DNA of 64,000 nt from Cristatella mucedo (GCA_009760855.2 WPIO01000010.1:3851001-3915000), one strand, 5' to 3'; shown: positions 33,851-46,231, counted from the stretch's first letter. The notes: generated by a model not told the origin, from the sequence alone. Program-made: numbers and translations.

Positions 33851-34012
33851 AAGAGAAGCAATACTCAATAGCTGGTCATAAGCAATGTGTCATGCTTAAG
33901 CAAGTGTGCAAAAGCACGCAGCTACAATGCTGAGACAACATGCAAAAGCGCACTAAAAAATCAAAGCCTGCTGGCTTGTTGTTGGATCCCCCACCACCCC
34001 AGCTAGTAACGC

Positions 34013-34290
34013 TTAATCAATCGTGCACAGGCTGGCAAACTGCACAGATAAGAGCGTGTCACTGTTTCCCATAGTGATGGCGTCCATAGCTTTATAACGC
34101 CCATCCACGAAAAAGGAAGATTCATCCAGAGCAACGGCTGCTATGAAAAGGTAAGTATTCTGCTCCATTTTGAACGTGGAGTGAGGAGATGACGTGACGA
34201 CAATCGGTAGCGAATTCCATGCTTTGGGAGCATAATAACTTAGGCATGTCATACGAGGGACTCGGAGTTAGTTAAGGGCGCACATAATCG
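34013..34290 (-). mobile_element. L2-like LINE fragment, reverse orientation
   Basis: The 79-codon minus-strand frame contains YYAPKAWNSLP followed by SPHSTFK, the conserved C-terminal segment of CR1/L2 reverse transcriptase proteins. The sequence resembles the other minus-strand copies. Confidence 0.7.
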
Positions 34291-34294
34291 ACCG

Positions 34295-35155
34295 AAGCCA
34301 GACGTGTACCGCGTAATGCGACGCGAGGCCTGAAGTGGAACTAGGTCAGATGCGAGGATTTTCAGTTATCGTAGTTTAGCTTAATGAAAATCGTTGACAT
34401 CAAGGACCGAGTTTCTGTAAGGCAGGAGTTCCAATTATCAATCGCCTGGTCAGCTGGTTCTGATCATGCTCGAAAACCAAGCTGGGTGTCGTCGGCATAG
34501 AAGTTACAGCCGCCCCATGGATGACTTTCGGAAGTATGCATTCAGTGCTACCGGATTTAGCTCGAGTATCCAGTAGCAGAACTATAAAGCCAAAGTTTTA
34601 GGACAGGTGTCAAGTGCCGGAGAAAATTACTCTCCAGAGCTCAGTCTGAGACCAGTGGCCCCCAGCAGAGAGCCAGACGTTTCTTAATCGCTTACTGCCC
34701 AACGCGAGACGTCTCGCGTTGGGCATGCGGTCCGACTGCGAGGCATGTGCTCACGGCAGACGACCTTCAGTCGCTCCGTGCGTTGTTACTCTTAAAGGAG
34801 CTAGTATAGACAGAGACCGATTCTCTAGTAGAGCAGACCGGAGCTGTGGCTGCTTTCAAAATCTCGAGAGTATAGATAGTTGCTGTCCCCAAATTAACAA
34901 TCTCTTCAACTATTTCTAGAATAACTCAACATATGTCTCATTGGGTTGCAAGTCGCTAGATCACGACCCTCGCTATTGTTTGTGCAATTCAAGTACGTCA
35001 GCCACTAGCCACTGGGCGGTGGCCCACGAGTGAGATACTCTCAGTTTAAGAGCCGGGTCGTGGATTCGACTTCAGCTGCAGGATATGTGCACAATTTTGC
35101 AACAGTAAGCGTCTGTTTAAATAAATCCAAACACACAGGAACGCAAGAGTGCATA
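34295..35155. other. Mostly unassigned sequence around a 30-bp palindrome
   Basis: No gene was recognised. The perfect palindrome at 34,696-34,725 is listed separately. Minus-oriented LINE-like text may extend to about 34,450 but could not be confirmed. Confidence 0.35.
34696..34725. repeat. 30-bp perfect palindrome
   Basis: Arms 34,696-34,710 and 34,711-34,725 are exact reverse complements with no spacer; the centre is gagac/gtctc. It is GC-rich and isolated in otherwise ordinary sequence. Confidence 0.95.
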
Positions 35156-35159
35156 TTTA

Positions 35160-35835
35160 AGCTGATGTCCAACGCCCGATGTCTCCCATACTTTTACCAA
35201 GCTTCATTTTTGGCCCCCTCATTCCTAGCTGAACTGTTGCTGCTTCAATGGCACCCACTCTTAACAATAATGATATTTGCTCAGTGACCCAAGTGAAATA
35301 AGTCTCTTTTTAGCCTCTTTTACAAGCCGAGCTGGTTTGGTCCAGCTGTTAAGGTGCTCGCCCCGACCAAGGTCTGGTCGAGGTCGTGTGTTCGAGCCCT
35401 GAGGCATGTGTGACGCGCCTGAATAGAGATTAAGTTCCCTTGGGGCGCTATAAGCAAATGAATTATATATTTTATATTATATATTCACAAGATGTGTGCA
35501 GCTTCAGAATCTTGCAGGACAATTAATCTTTTTCGTTGCTTAATCTTTTCGTTTTAGGACAGTGTACGACAGAAGCTTCCTACCTGTTGGTCGTAGACTT
35601 GGAGTGGACGCATTTCTATTCTTCTTCCGGGAAGACATCTCTCTTGGTGTCGACTCGGAACCATACTTTCTAGCCGTTCTGTGCTACTAATTCCATGCTA
35701 CTCACTTTCTCGACAGTTTTCCTGACTCAGCTTCGCTTCTCAATTTCTCCTTTTTTGTACGAGCTGAACTCAGCTGACTTCCGTATGTGCCAAGAAATTC
35801 GCTTCGACTCGTAGTGCGCTAGAGAGAAATAGTCG
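35160..35835 (+). mobile_element. L2-like LINE fragment interrupted by a SINE
   Basis: The left part (35,205-35,250) encodes APSFLAELLLLQ, the L2 APSYLAELLHQ region. The right part (about 35,555-35,830) continues with VYDRSF (GDRSF region), 'ttccatgctactcactttctcgac' and the tail 'gtgcgctagagag'. SINE copy 4 lies between them, so the SINE inserted into an existing L2 copy. Confidence 0.65.
35332..35480 (+). mobile_element. tRNA-derived SINE, copy 4 (nested in L2)
   Basis: It has tRNA-like A box (tggtccagctgttaagg), B box (gtgttcgagccctgagg), then 'aatagagattaagttccctt' and 'ggggcgctataagcaaatg' with an AT-rich end. It is the closest relative of copy 1 in this window. Confidence 0.85.
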
Positions 35836-35839
35836 GAGT

Positions 35840-36820
35840 GACACCTACTCAATTCTTGGCACCAGATGGTGCAGAGCTTAGATGGTATTACCTCTAAAAC
35901 TAAATGCAAAGCACCATCAAATTCAAGTTTCAGCTTTTAGAAAAACGGACTCGGCCACTCTGCTGGCTAAATACCAGCCCCCCCGTTCCAGATATGGTTC
36001 TGTTGGTAAATACACCTCGGCCTCGATGTAGGAAACCTGTGCTCGTGGAAACGTCCTATAGAAGAAATATCTTCCTGGTATCTATCCTTCCTAACAAACC
36101 ATCTGCCCGCAAAATGATGTCATAATCCAAGACCTTGTCTTAACCAAGACATCAAAAAGTTCGTTTTCCGTCATATTCAGTTAACTTGCGGATAGAAGAT
36201 TCTGTGAACTGTGAGCGACGGCACTCCTCCAGGTGCTCCTCAAACAGAAATAGCTTGCTCTTTTCTTAAAGCAGCAGCTGTTGGAGCTCACATTAATGTA
36301 TATCTATCCTGCTGGCCATTCGAAGGTTGTCCTCGTTTCATCGGAAAAGAGGTCATCCTGCTCTCGACCAAGAGCAGCATTATTCGGTCGGGTCTCTTGT
36401 TGTCATACAGCGCGGCTTCATCGGTTTTTTTTATTTAGCATTTTAGTTGCCTTGTCTTGCGGCACCGCCGCGTTGGAGTCGAAGTGTTTCATCGATCGTA
36501 ATCTGTAAAAAGAGGTTACTTGGGTTACACGATCAAATTGAAAAATAGCGAAAGTTCACGAAGCGCTTATTTGGTGCTAAAGAGCTCCTGGAAATGTGCT
36601 GCCATTAAGATCGTCAAGAGCGAGGGGCTTAGGGTAATTCAGGACAACGGAGCTTAAAATAATTCAGTAAAATAAATTAAGCGCTCGGGCGCGGTTGCGT
36701 CATGATCACAGCGACCGATTCCGAAACGCGTCGAACACCACTGCCGGTAGCATTTCCGGCGAACGAGGAAGCTGTCGTTTGTGTCCCTCTTCAGCAGTCT
36801 ACTTGCCACTAGCTATCGGT
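35840..36820. other. Unassigned intergenic sequence
   Basis: Short open frames (for example 36,211-36,438) have no recognisable domain. No repeats were seen. Confidence 0.4.
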
Positions 36821-36822
36821 GA

Positions 36823-36882
36823 GATAATATAATATTATAATATTATATTATATTATATATATATTATATGATATTATAATCG
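36823..36882. repeat. AT-rich palindromic tract
   Basis: Runs of ataatattataat/tattatat units form an almost pure A/T stretch of about 60 bases capable of folding on itself. Confidence 0.85.
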
Positions 36883-36884
36883 GT

Positions 36885-36955
36885 GAGACACAGACACACA
36901 CACACACGCACAAACACACACACGCGCACGCCCACGCGCGAGCACACACACACGA
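36885..36955. repeat. (CA)n / (CG)-interrupted dinucleotide repeat
   Basis: Alternating cacaca and cgcgcacg runs, potentially Z-DNA forming, directly follow the AT palindrome. Confidence 0.85.
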
Positions 36956-36959
36956 AATG

Positions 36960-38015
36960 TAGCTCGGCCGTATTTCTCGAGGATTGGCCAATGGGACCCG
37001 CCCTCTCGCCCTCTCGCCACGCGGTCCCGAATCTTGCAATCGCACGATCCGGATGGCAGCAGCTGAATGGGCCTCGCTCCGAGCGGTCGCCCCAAGGGAG
37101 ATCAGAGCCTGCCACGCCCTCCTTGCCACGCTCAGCGACCAGCTAATCAGACGGCATCGTCGCGATGGTGCAATACAAATCGTAGGAGTACCCATATGCC
37201 TACTCGGGTTGCTTCCCCTCAACATCGAGAGAACGCGCTGCCACGCGACTAGTCACTAGACATCGATCTACGCCAACCGCTCACAAAGCCGCATCGGCTG
37301 CACCGGCCTCTCGGCACTAATCGATGGCCTAAACTAGCGGATAGATTTTCAGTGTTTAAAAAGTTCACAACTGTAAGCGAGACAGCTACACGCGGACATA
37401 CCGGCGTACATCTCGACATAAGCGGAATATCAGAAGTCGCGCAATTGCTACAAGCGGGGTGTAGTGGACTCCACGTTTCCACAGAACTAGGCCTCGAGCA
37501 AACAGCTCTCATAGCTGTGATAGTCTCAGCCGACGCACAACCAACCGGCGAAGACCTTGAACCTTTCAACCGCGGCTAGTGACTTGTAGGTGCAGCGCCA
37601 ATGCAAGCACGTATGCCAACTGTAGTCGCACACGGCAGCAACGGAGAACATATTTAGATAGCGAGTCCCTATGCGTAGCGTACATGTGTCTATTCAAGAG
37701 CAGCGGAGAGTTGAAGGCTTCCAGAATCAGCCACGGAGTACATCACCTCTCGCAGTGACTACCCAGAGCGCCTCTCAAGTGCTTCACCCTACGCAAAACG
37801 ACTCCAATTCTTAGCAGCATAACCGATTCCTAGATGCTCTAATTCATTAACCGCGGTTAATTGCTATCTGGGCTGTCACAATCTGACGGATGTAGCTTGC
37901 CGTTTAGCGATCACTCGCGATAAGCTGTCCCGGCGGGCTGTCATTTCGGTAGCCTATCGCAGCCGGTACACGCAGCCGCGGCAGCGAAACTGTACGAAAC
38001 CTCACGAGAGGGATG
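36960..38015. other. Unassigned, moderately GC-rich
   Basis: Open frames on both strands overlap (36,848-37,579). None has a recognised domain; the plus-strand frame 37,352-37,579 has the most protein-like composition. It could be a decayed coding sequence, but there is no support for a function. Confidence 0.3.
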
Positions 38016-38017
38016 CT

Positions 38018-38110
38018 CCATCATGATAATGACCGCAACATCATTGTACCATCATTGCACCATCATAACACCATCATTGCTCCATCATGATGATGACCGT
38101 AACATGAATT
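38018..38110. repeat. Imperfect catcat-based tandem repeat
   Basis: Units such as caccatcattg and ccatcatgatgatgaccg recur several times; 'atgatgaccgtaaca' and 'ataatgaccgcaaca' bracket the array as near-identical ends. Confidence 0.8.
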
Positions 38111-38114
38111 TTCT

Positions 38115-39108
38115 CTTCTGGCAAGGACAGCATCTTTGGCCGATAATGATCGGGCGAGTGTGTTACTTGCTTTAGGCAGACGTAAGATTCCAAGTCTGGG
38201 ATTACTTAAGACTCTCACAATCGCAATTCGGCTCTTTATGAACTTCTAAATACTGGTAGCCCATGAGGTTGCTGTGGCCAGCTCATGTGATTAGCGTTCT
38301 TGGATAGAACTCAAAGCTAGAGTCCGGCTAAATCAGCAGCTGGAGAGCTAAGTTTTGAGTAAAATGGCTGTCGCCGCGTCCATCCGTCTTTTTTTGGAGC
38401 CCAGGCCCACCGACCCTGCGAGTCGACCTGCGGCAGGACCATGAGGGCATAACCTAACAAGACCGACCCAGAGACTGCAACCGATCCTGCGACGGAAGAG
38501 CGAAGACGGAAGAGCGGCTGCCTGAGCCAAAAGCCTCTGCCGCCGCGAGCGGCGTCTTAGGGCAGATGGAAATCGCTGTTGTAAGATAATCCACCGCATT
38601 ATTGCGAGATGTGTGCAGCTGAAGACGAGGCAAGGCGCCATTCTCACCCACGAGCGCCATTGACCTCGGAAAACGGTTACCATCTGACCAAGCTGGGTTT
38701 TATTATTTAATTTCTTCGAGGAGTGAGTTGAAAAAGGTTTCCGGACTGTGAGCCTCCCGCAAAAACAACTTACGCACTCAAAACGGAGGACATTTTCTCA
38801 GAGTGGCCTACGAGCTCCGTCGGCCGGGCGGACTCTGTACAGCTGGCCACGCACCGGACGCTGGGCATCACCAGTCGTGGCGCAGACTGGCCCCCGAGCC
38901 CTCTGGCCCGCGAGGTCGCTCCCCTCCGCTCTAGGGGGAGAGGATTGCAAATGCTTCCCCCTCCTCGAGGCTCCGCCACTTGGCTCTTCCGGTCGCCTCG
39001 GCTTCCAGTTGCCTCGCCGCTCCTCGCGAACTAAATTGAATTAAATTGAATGGAAATATATTGTGCTGATCGGGCCTTCAGTTTGTAGGCACCGAAAGTC
39101 GGGAGCAG

Positions 39109-39154
<46 letters not shown>

Positions 39155-40545
39155 ACTTTTGAGGCGCAAGGACTTCACATCGTTTAGGTCTCAGCTAAGC
39201 TTTCTCCTGCACCCCAGTGAGCTAGCATTGTTCATTCCTGCATGTTTTGCTCTCTTACCTGTGATTGATTAAGTGCATTCTACTCACCGGGGCTCTCCAA
39301 ATAACCGATGGGCCTGAGTTTCGTTTTTTTTTAATTTTTGTATTTCATTCGTATTTGTATTTCGTTTTTCATTTTTGTATAATTTTGTTTTTCATTTTTG
39401 TACGCTTTGGTGCGGCGTCGATCTTAGCATGGAATGTATTTGCTTTCGCTCGCCTGCCTGCCTGTCGTTGCTTCTAGGCTATTACTTCTCTGGCAGCGAG
39501 TAATAACGCGCCAGAGTTCATATTTACTTCTTTTAGGGTGCTATACAAATAACTTACTATTCAAGCTCAATTTCCAAATTTCGCTGCAGATTATCCAAAA
39601 AGTATCGCGAAATCAAAATTTTTTAACTTCTAAAAAATTTCCAATACGTTTTAGATGCTTAAGCAGGAGCGGCTAGACGAATATTTTGTATCGTTCACCC
39701 GAGACCTGTAAACGGCCATGTGCACTGGATCCCGAAAATATCAATTCAAAGCTCATAGCAACTTTAAACTGACTTGACATGCACGAAAATCATCAGTAGA
39801 AAACCCGGAACTATTCCTCACTCTTTCATGGGCCGTCGGTTTCTTCTTCTTTTTCCTGATTCGATATTATCGTCGGCAAAATATTGAAAGTCTTGAAAGC
39901 ATGAGTGCGACCAACGACTGCGCACGCCCTAGTCGCAGTGGCACGCGGTATGCCTCAATAGTGCAAGCGACGCTGCGGTAGGCCACATATCTACAACCGC
40001 CGCAGCATAAAGAATGAATGATACCGAGACCGTGCACAAAGCCGTGGACTTGGACGCTCGCTACCACGTGATATTGCACGAGGCAAACGACACGCGTTCG
40101 CTGCATGCTAGTTTCGTTTGTCTGTACAAATAGCCACCGACGATTTACTGAGCCCTCAGAGTCAGTGCTGAGTGCTCTTTAGTGGTAGCTTATGTGTCCT
40201 CAACATGCTCGCCGCATAAAGAGTTGTATGCGGATATTTTAATGAATTTTTGGCAGTAGCAGAGGTAAGATGCCTGTGAAACCGAATCCGGGATCTTTAC
40301 GCACGCTAAAGTGAATAGCTAGGTAGCTCACGTACAGATAAGCCTAAGTCCAAAGTAGATCGTTCTGCCACTAGCTAGAGTTTACTGTGACCTGGACCAG
40401 TACCTGTCTATTCAATAGTAGGCTTCAATACTTCTTGCGTAGAAAAAAAGCTAGTCTTGCAGCCACGTTAATGAAATCCTATTAGTAGAAGACTGAAACT
40501 ATCTTAAGCTGTAGCGCTAAAGTTAGACTAAAAGTAATAATGTGA
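38115..40545. other. Unassigned intergenic sequence with a (CCG)n run
   Basis: No recognised gene is present. A (gcc)n run at about 39,109-39,154 is listed separately. Around 39,325-39,410 there is a T-rich stretch with repeated 'ttttcatttttgta' words. Confidence 0.4.
39109..39154. repeat. (CCG)n trinucleotide repeat
   Basis: About 15 near-perfect gcc/ccg units. Confidence 0.95.
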
Positions 40546-40548
40546 TGT

Positions 40549-41210
40549 TTGCATTACACTCAAAGAGAACTAAATCTCTTTCTAGTTACTTTGCAAATGC
40601 AGGGAAGAAAGGATGTCAATAGGTTAGTGATACGATGCACAGTGTCGGCACGCATCAGCACCACAAAGGACCCAGCAAATGATGTAAGGAATATGTGGGG
40701 TTTTAGTTTCTTTATAAATTTCATCAAGTGTCGCAACGTCAGTCCATGCTTTGGAAGCATGCGAACCAAAGGCATGATCTCCAAAAGATTTGACGCTGGT
40801 TAGAGACACAGCTAGATGACTTGATTAACAAACCAGATTGACAAATGCGGTTCCCTTACAGCATATGTTAATGCCTATAAAGATATGATTTCTCTGAGGA
40901 TGCAATACAAATGTATTAATAAAATACGTAAATATAAAATATAAATAATAAAATACAATATTATTATTATTATTAGTCTGAAGAGTAGACGACAGCGCGC
41001 GATGGAGCAGTAGGACAGACAGATAGACATGTATCGCAGCAAGAGAATAATGAGACCTAAAAGGTAGTGAGAGAAGTTTTAATCTAATTGGCAGCTTGAT
41101 GTTGACCCAGTGCAAATCGGTGAGAAGTAAAATAATGCGGAAATTGATACATTCCCCACAAAAAAGCCTAGCTGCATAGTTTTTGTGCCAATTATAAGTG
41201 TCCTGTTACA
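40549..41210 (-). mobile_element. L2-like LINE fragment, reverse orientation, with nested plus-strand tail
   Basis: The minus strand contains GDHAFGSHASKAW at about 40,735-40,785, the conserved GDRAF..A.KLWN block. The 41,060-41,180 part matches the upstream region of the other minus copies. Between them, 40,850-40,976 carries a plus-oriented L2 3' tail ('ctctgaggatgcaatacaaatg' then attattattatt), so a second element end has inserted inside this copy. Confidence 0.6.
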
Positions 41211-41214
41211 AAGG

Positions 41215-41705
41215 CCGGAAGATCTGCGTCTAGAAAGATGCAAAAGTTGAGACTGGATGTCGCAAATTCATTGACCAACATGTCCACACCATTTATGACT
41301 AAGCAGCCCCAAATTTTTGAGACGTCACATGGATGAAATTAGGCAGACTTAACTGTAGAGCTTACTCTGTCCTCTAATGTATGTCATGTAGTAACATAAT
41401 ACCCAATTTCGTGGAGATGGTACAGGACTAAAACCGGCCACATCCATTTTAAGGGTTATGATTTCCAGTTTTTAAGTAGCACAGATTTTTTCCATAGAAA
41501 AAAGTATATTTTTATCCTTATTCTATTTAAGAAAGTTTGCTGTCATCCAAATGAGAGAAGGTCAGCAATACAATGCAGCTGAATACATGAAGTTTACATG
41601 CAGATTACATGTGAATACGTGCAGATTAAAGGGAGTTGGTAGAGTTCTGCGTGCTAGCGGGCAGTGAGTGATTAAAGCACCGTTACAGCTGTGTACCATA
41701 CGTTC
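41215..41705. other. Unassigned intergenic sequence
   Basis: Nothing was recognised apart from possible diverged continuation of the adjacent L2 copy. Confidence 0.35.
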
Positions 41706-41710
41706 TGCCG

Positions 41711-41845
41711 CCCTGGTTTAGCCCAGCGGTTCAGATGCTCGCCTTTGACAACCGAGGTCAAGGTTATTCTAATTGACTGAGGTCGTGCGATCGAACCCTA
41801 TGGCATATGAATTTCTCTTGAGCGCTATAAAAATGAATTAATTTT
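41711..41845 (+). mobile_element. tRNA-derived SINE, copy 5
   Basis: It reads 'ccctggtttagcccagcgg', a 'gctcgcc' block, a B-box-like 'gcgatcgaaccc', and the tail 'ttgagcgctataaaaatg'. A partial internal duplication of the gaccgaggtc region makes it slightly longer. Confidence 0.8.
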
Positions 41846-41999
41846 ACGGCGTGTGTGCTAAAAAATGAATGCCTACATTGTGCATAGCGATTACACCGGC
41901 AAGAAGGAGAGTATACACTGTGAAAAGAAATAGATCAAGATCTTGAGGTACCCTGTACTTGAGCTGCTTCTCAAATGATGGTTGCCGTTGACATCGATG

Positions 42000-42280
42000 C
42001 TCTGAAACCTTCCACTGAGATAGGCCTTAAATCTTTGCAGTGCGGTGCCAGTGACACACGGGCGAGATAAGAGGTGCTCAAGAAGAAGTTGGAGATTAAT
42101 AGAACAAAACAGTGTCGCAAGATCCGGTAAAGCAAGTCATTTGATTTAATTTCCAATTTCTCAGATTGATATGGTGCACTTTGAAATAGATGTAATGCAA
42201 TGCTTACACCTCTCCACGGACTGGTTGGGTCTGCGACGTTTGCCCACGCTTTATATCTTACATGTTGAGCCAATCGTCAG
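42000..42280 (-). mobile_element. Possible L2-like LINE fragment, reverse orientation
   Basis: The minus-strand frame 41,971-42,273 begins with YKAWANVADPTSP followed by an HLF segment, similar in layout to APKAWNSLP..TSP..F in the L2 copies. It is weaker than the other calls. Confidence 0.35.
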
Positions 42281-42284
42281 GCTC

Positions 42285-42800
42285 GTCGCCAGAAATTCCT
42301 ATTAGGAATGGGCTCAAACTTGATCTTTAATAAATGTGAGGGAGATAGCCGGCACTGCGGCGTGTATATGTTCTCATAGCTTTGCACGCTACCAGATGTA
42401 TAAGCAGACGTGCTTTCTTCTACACGTGCTCATTTCATTTGAAAAACTGGGTGGCTCGGTGCCAGGGGTGTCATAGCATTGTCAAAGATATGAAAATAAC
42501 AATAATTTTTTATGAAGTTCTTAAGGAAAAAATATTCGGCACATTTTCCGGAAAAAATTGCCACTCAACAAGAAGCTGTTGTTATTAGCGCTTAAATTTA
42601 GCAGCTGGTCAAGAATAACTGCTAATCTGGCTGCTCTGCGGCAGCTACAGCTACAGACAATTAGAGTGACGCGCTTGAGCGCCAAGGTGCCCAGGCTGCT
42701 GCTCGCTAGGCTAAGCATTGCTACGTGGCACTGCCGCTTCGAAGTACAAGAGTGGGCGATTCAAAAGGTAAACGCTTAGGCAGCTAAATTGCCTGCGGGC
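42285..42800. other. Unassigned sequence at the edge of the GC-rich block
   Basis: Short open frames on both strands show no domain. Composition begins to rise toward the GC-rich region. Confidence 0.35.
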
Positions 42801-43210
42801 GTGAGCAAAGCCCCGGACCTCCCTGTCAAGCGTCACACTCGGAACTGAAGTGTGCGGCAGAGGCGCCACCTGGATTGACTACTCCTGCTGGTCTCCGCAA
42901 GCGTGGTGGCCCCCGGACGCTTGAGCTGCGAACGCTTCCCGCTGCTGTGACCCAAAGCAGCCTTTCGGTTGGCTTTTCCTATCAGTATTTCGTCTGCTGC
43001 CGGTGGGTGGGTGGGTGCTCAAACCTCCGGGTATTTCTATTAGTTTCGGCCCTCGCTCCTCAGGCAGTTTGGCCATGCTGGCACTGAAGAGCGGCCCCCA
43101 GCGGCCCCTACTTTTAGCCCAGTGTAACTGGAAGGCCCCGGCGGCTCCCAGTTGCTCGGGTGGCGCGCTGCAGCTCATGGCTCGTGCGCGTTCGCTTGCC
43201 TTCCCCGGGC

Positions 43211-43402
<192 letters not shown>

Positions 43403-43494
43403 AGCCCCTCCCCCCCGATGCAGATATCGTAGTCTGTCTAGAAGAAACGGTGTCCTACTCTGAAAACACCGCCCGAATCTTCCAATACAGATGG

Positions 43495-43496
<2 letters not shown>

Positions 43497-43552
<56 letters not shown>

Positions 43553-43618
43553 ACGCCGCCGACTCCGCCGACGCCGCCGCCGCCGACGCCGACGCCGCCG
43601 CCGCCAACGCCGACGCCG
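43497..43618. repeat. (CCG)n repeat with gac/aac interruptions
   Basis: A pure stretch to about 43,550, then a patterned run of ccgacg and ccaacg units. Confidence 0.95.
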
Positions 43619-44519
43619 TGTGACCGTTCGCCGCCACCGCTCTGAGTCACGCCCGGTCGACGAATGCGTGAATCACGCCAAATCGCATTGTTCAATTCAC
43701 TCGCTCTCCGCGTAAGCGAGTGAAATCGCGGCCGCCGCGTGCGCCCAACTCCGGCGCGCGGCGGCGGGTCGAGGGAGGGCCGGCGCAGAGCGCAGCGCAG
43801 CGAAGTGCGCGCGCGCACGATTAGCCGAGCACCGCACCGCGAAGTCGAGTCGAGGCTGCTCACCGCGCCTCCTCCGGCGCGGGCGACGGGTCGCCCGTCG
43901 CTCGCGAACCTGGCGTGGGGGGGCCACCTCACCCCGTCCAAAAGGAGGAGCGGGCCTCTCGAAGCGCCGGTGCGCGGAGCGCTCTGGGAGGTCCGCCGCT
44001 CAGGGCAGGAGGTCCGCTCGTCCGCCAGCGGCGCACGGCTCGATCCGGGCCGTGATTAGCTGAGGTCCGAGGTCGAGTGTTCTTCAATCCATCTTTGGAC
44101 GGCGGATACGCGCTAAAGCGGCGGCGGCGGACGGGATGCGTGACAGCTTCGGCTGTCTGTCAGCCGAGTAGCGTCGATGCCCGAAGGAATGAAGCTGGCA
44201 AGATAACTGGCTTGATTTGCACGACGACGGAGTGGCTAATACTGCGAAAAGAGAGAGCGGGCGACTGACCCTTTATGCCTTGGCCGCAGCACATCGCCGA
44301 TCTCGCTAAGAGAGCTTCCGGCAGTGGCGATCGGGACTAGAGAGCTCCTCTCAAGTGGCGGTGATCTGCAGTCGCACGGTAGGAGCGACGACGCGTCGAC
44401 GAGAGGCGACGCTGACTCCGCGACCAGCAGCGCCACCTGTCGTCGAGCGACGGAGCCGCTCCGCTTCGCTGCTCAGCTTGCCGGCTTCGGCAGTGACTCC
44501 GCAAAGCCACAAAGACTGA

Positions 44520-44760
44520 CTGGGTGCTACAATGGAGCGCACTCAAAGCCTAATCGGCGTTCGATTCGATTTTCATGCGGTAGCCCACAGACTTGATCTC
44601 GCGCAAACAAAGAGAACTTGAGAAGCATGGCTGGGTCGTGAGGACAGTCTAGAGAGTGAGCGGCACGGAAGCAGCAGCGCAGGATGGCCGGAAGAAGCAG
44701 CGCAGGATGACCGGACAGAATGTGGCCGACTCGGCAGCTGGGGAAAAGGTGTCATTGCCT
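44520..44760 (-). mobile_element. L2-like LINE 3' fragment, reverse orientation, with internal 22-bp duplication
   Basis: The reverse complement reads 'cgagatcaagtctgtgggctaccgcatg' and 'aggctttgagtgcgct', matching the 3' region of the copy at 61,890-62,375. Within it, 'gaagcagcgcaggatg' occurs twice in tandem at 44,668-44,713. Confidence 0.6.
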
Positions 44761-46161
44761 TACGGATTGTGGAAGCTAGTGCCGCCGTCTAGGACCCTTT
44801 GAGGAAAAGCTTCTGTCGCCAAAGGTCCTTACGAGAGAAAAAATTGATTCATTGTCCTGAGAGGACTTGAGGGCACCAGGAGGATGAACTGGTGCAAAAG
44901 TTCAGCTAGTTATCAAGGTCTAATCCATGGCGGGCTTCGTGCGTGTAAGATTAAAAGAGTTTTGCTTCGAAATGCTCGATCAATATGGATCCATCGTAGC
45001 TCCTTTAATAATGCGTGACGCGCGATTGAATTCCCAATACTTAATTACATTGACCTATTCTGGATATTACCAGGGAGCCGGTAAGATTCTTAGCCAGTCC
45101 TTAATTCCCGCAGAGGCCCAGGAACCACTTGCAAATGACGAAAAGTCGCCAACAATATAATATTGCCTAAATTACGAGCACTCAATAACGGTTGAATCGT
45201 TACTAGTGCTCAATAACGGCTGCCGATTATTTTAGAAAAGTCACTTATTCCAATCAAAGTCGAGGAAGCGTGTCTCTTCGGCTCCAGCAGGAGTAGGACT
45301 GCCTTGCGCTCGTCGGTAGCGCTCTCACGCTTCTGTTGCGGAGCCTCGTGGCAAGAGCCCGAGTCTCTGAAGCTGAAGGTCGAGAAGACATGAATCAAAC
45401 GCCGAAACTGTTGAAAGCCGCCAGACGCACTAGCGCAGCTTCGCCGCGGTGGCCGCGCCCGCGCATTCGTAAATGTACTCGACGGACGTCGTACGGCGTC
45501 AACAGCAGCGGTCGATGCTGATAGCGGTCAAGGTCGGCGCCGCTTCTTGTCATCTCTTTCCGAAGCAGCTGCCGTAGCTGCTCGCGTGACTGGCGGCAGA
45601 CACGCCGTGCGCGCAAAGCGAGCGAGACCACTAGGAGGAGGAGGAGGAGGTGCGCATCTGCGCATCCCGGGCGACGTGTTGCGCTAGCTGACAATTGCCG
45701 GCAATGTCGGCGTTCATTGCGTCGAAGAGAACGCGATTGTGCGACTGAGCCTCAGAAGAGAGCGGCTGAAAACATAAGCCAGCGAGCGCACCGCAGCGTG
45801 TGGCGAGCGCGAGCTACGCGCTGCGCTCGTCACACGCTGCACGTCCAGCGAGCAAGTGGACGGGCAGACGAGCAGTGCTAGCCAGCGCCGGGCGATGATC
45901 ATGACCGCGCGTCCAACGTCCTACGTCCCCACCTTGCACCTCGCGGCGCCGCTCGCGCGCGCTCAGGTTTGCTGTGTAGAGACGCGTCCGCGGCGCAGCG
46001 GCGAGAGACGGCACGACACAATCCGGATCGCGAGCGCTAATAAAAAAATATATGGAGCTGGCAAATCCGGATTGTCGATGGAGGCGCGTTCGCTGCGAAT
46101 CCGGCTCCACATCCGACGCTTAGCGGCACGTAGTCGTACCTCGTCGTCCAATTTCGTCACC

Positions 46162-46165
<4 letters not shown>

Positions 46166-46231
<66 letters not shown>

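Noticed and set aside
15212-35480. tRNA genes at the SINE heads
   Set aside because: The heads have A- and B-box-like segments but no complete cloverleaf, and they recur with the same non-tRNA tail, so they are SINE copies.
37352-37579. 75-codon plus-strand frame with protein-like composition
   Set aside because: No recognisable domain, short, and in a stretch where both strands are open. Not enough support for a gene call.
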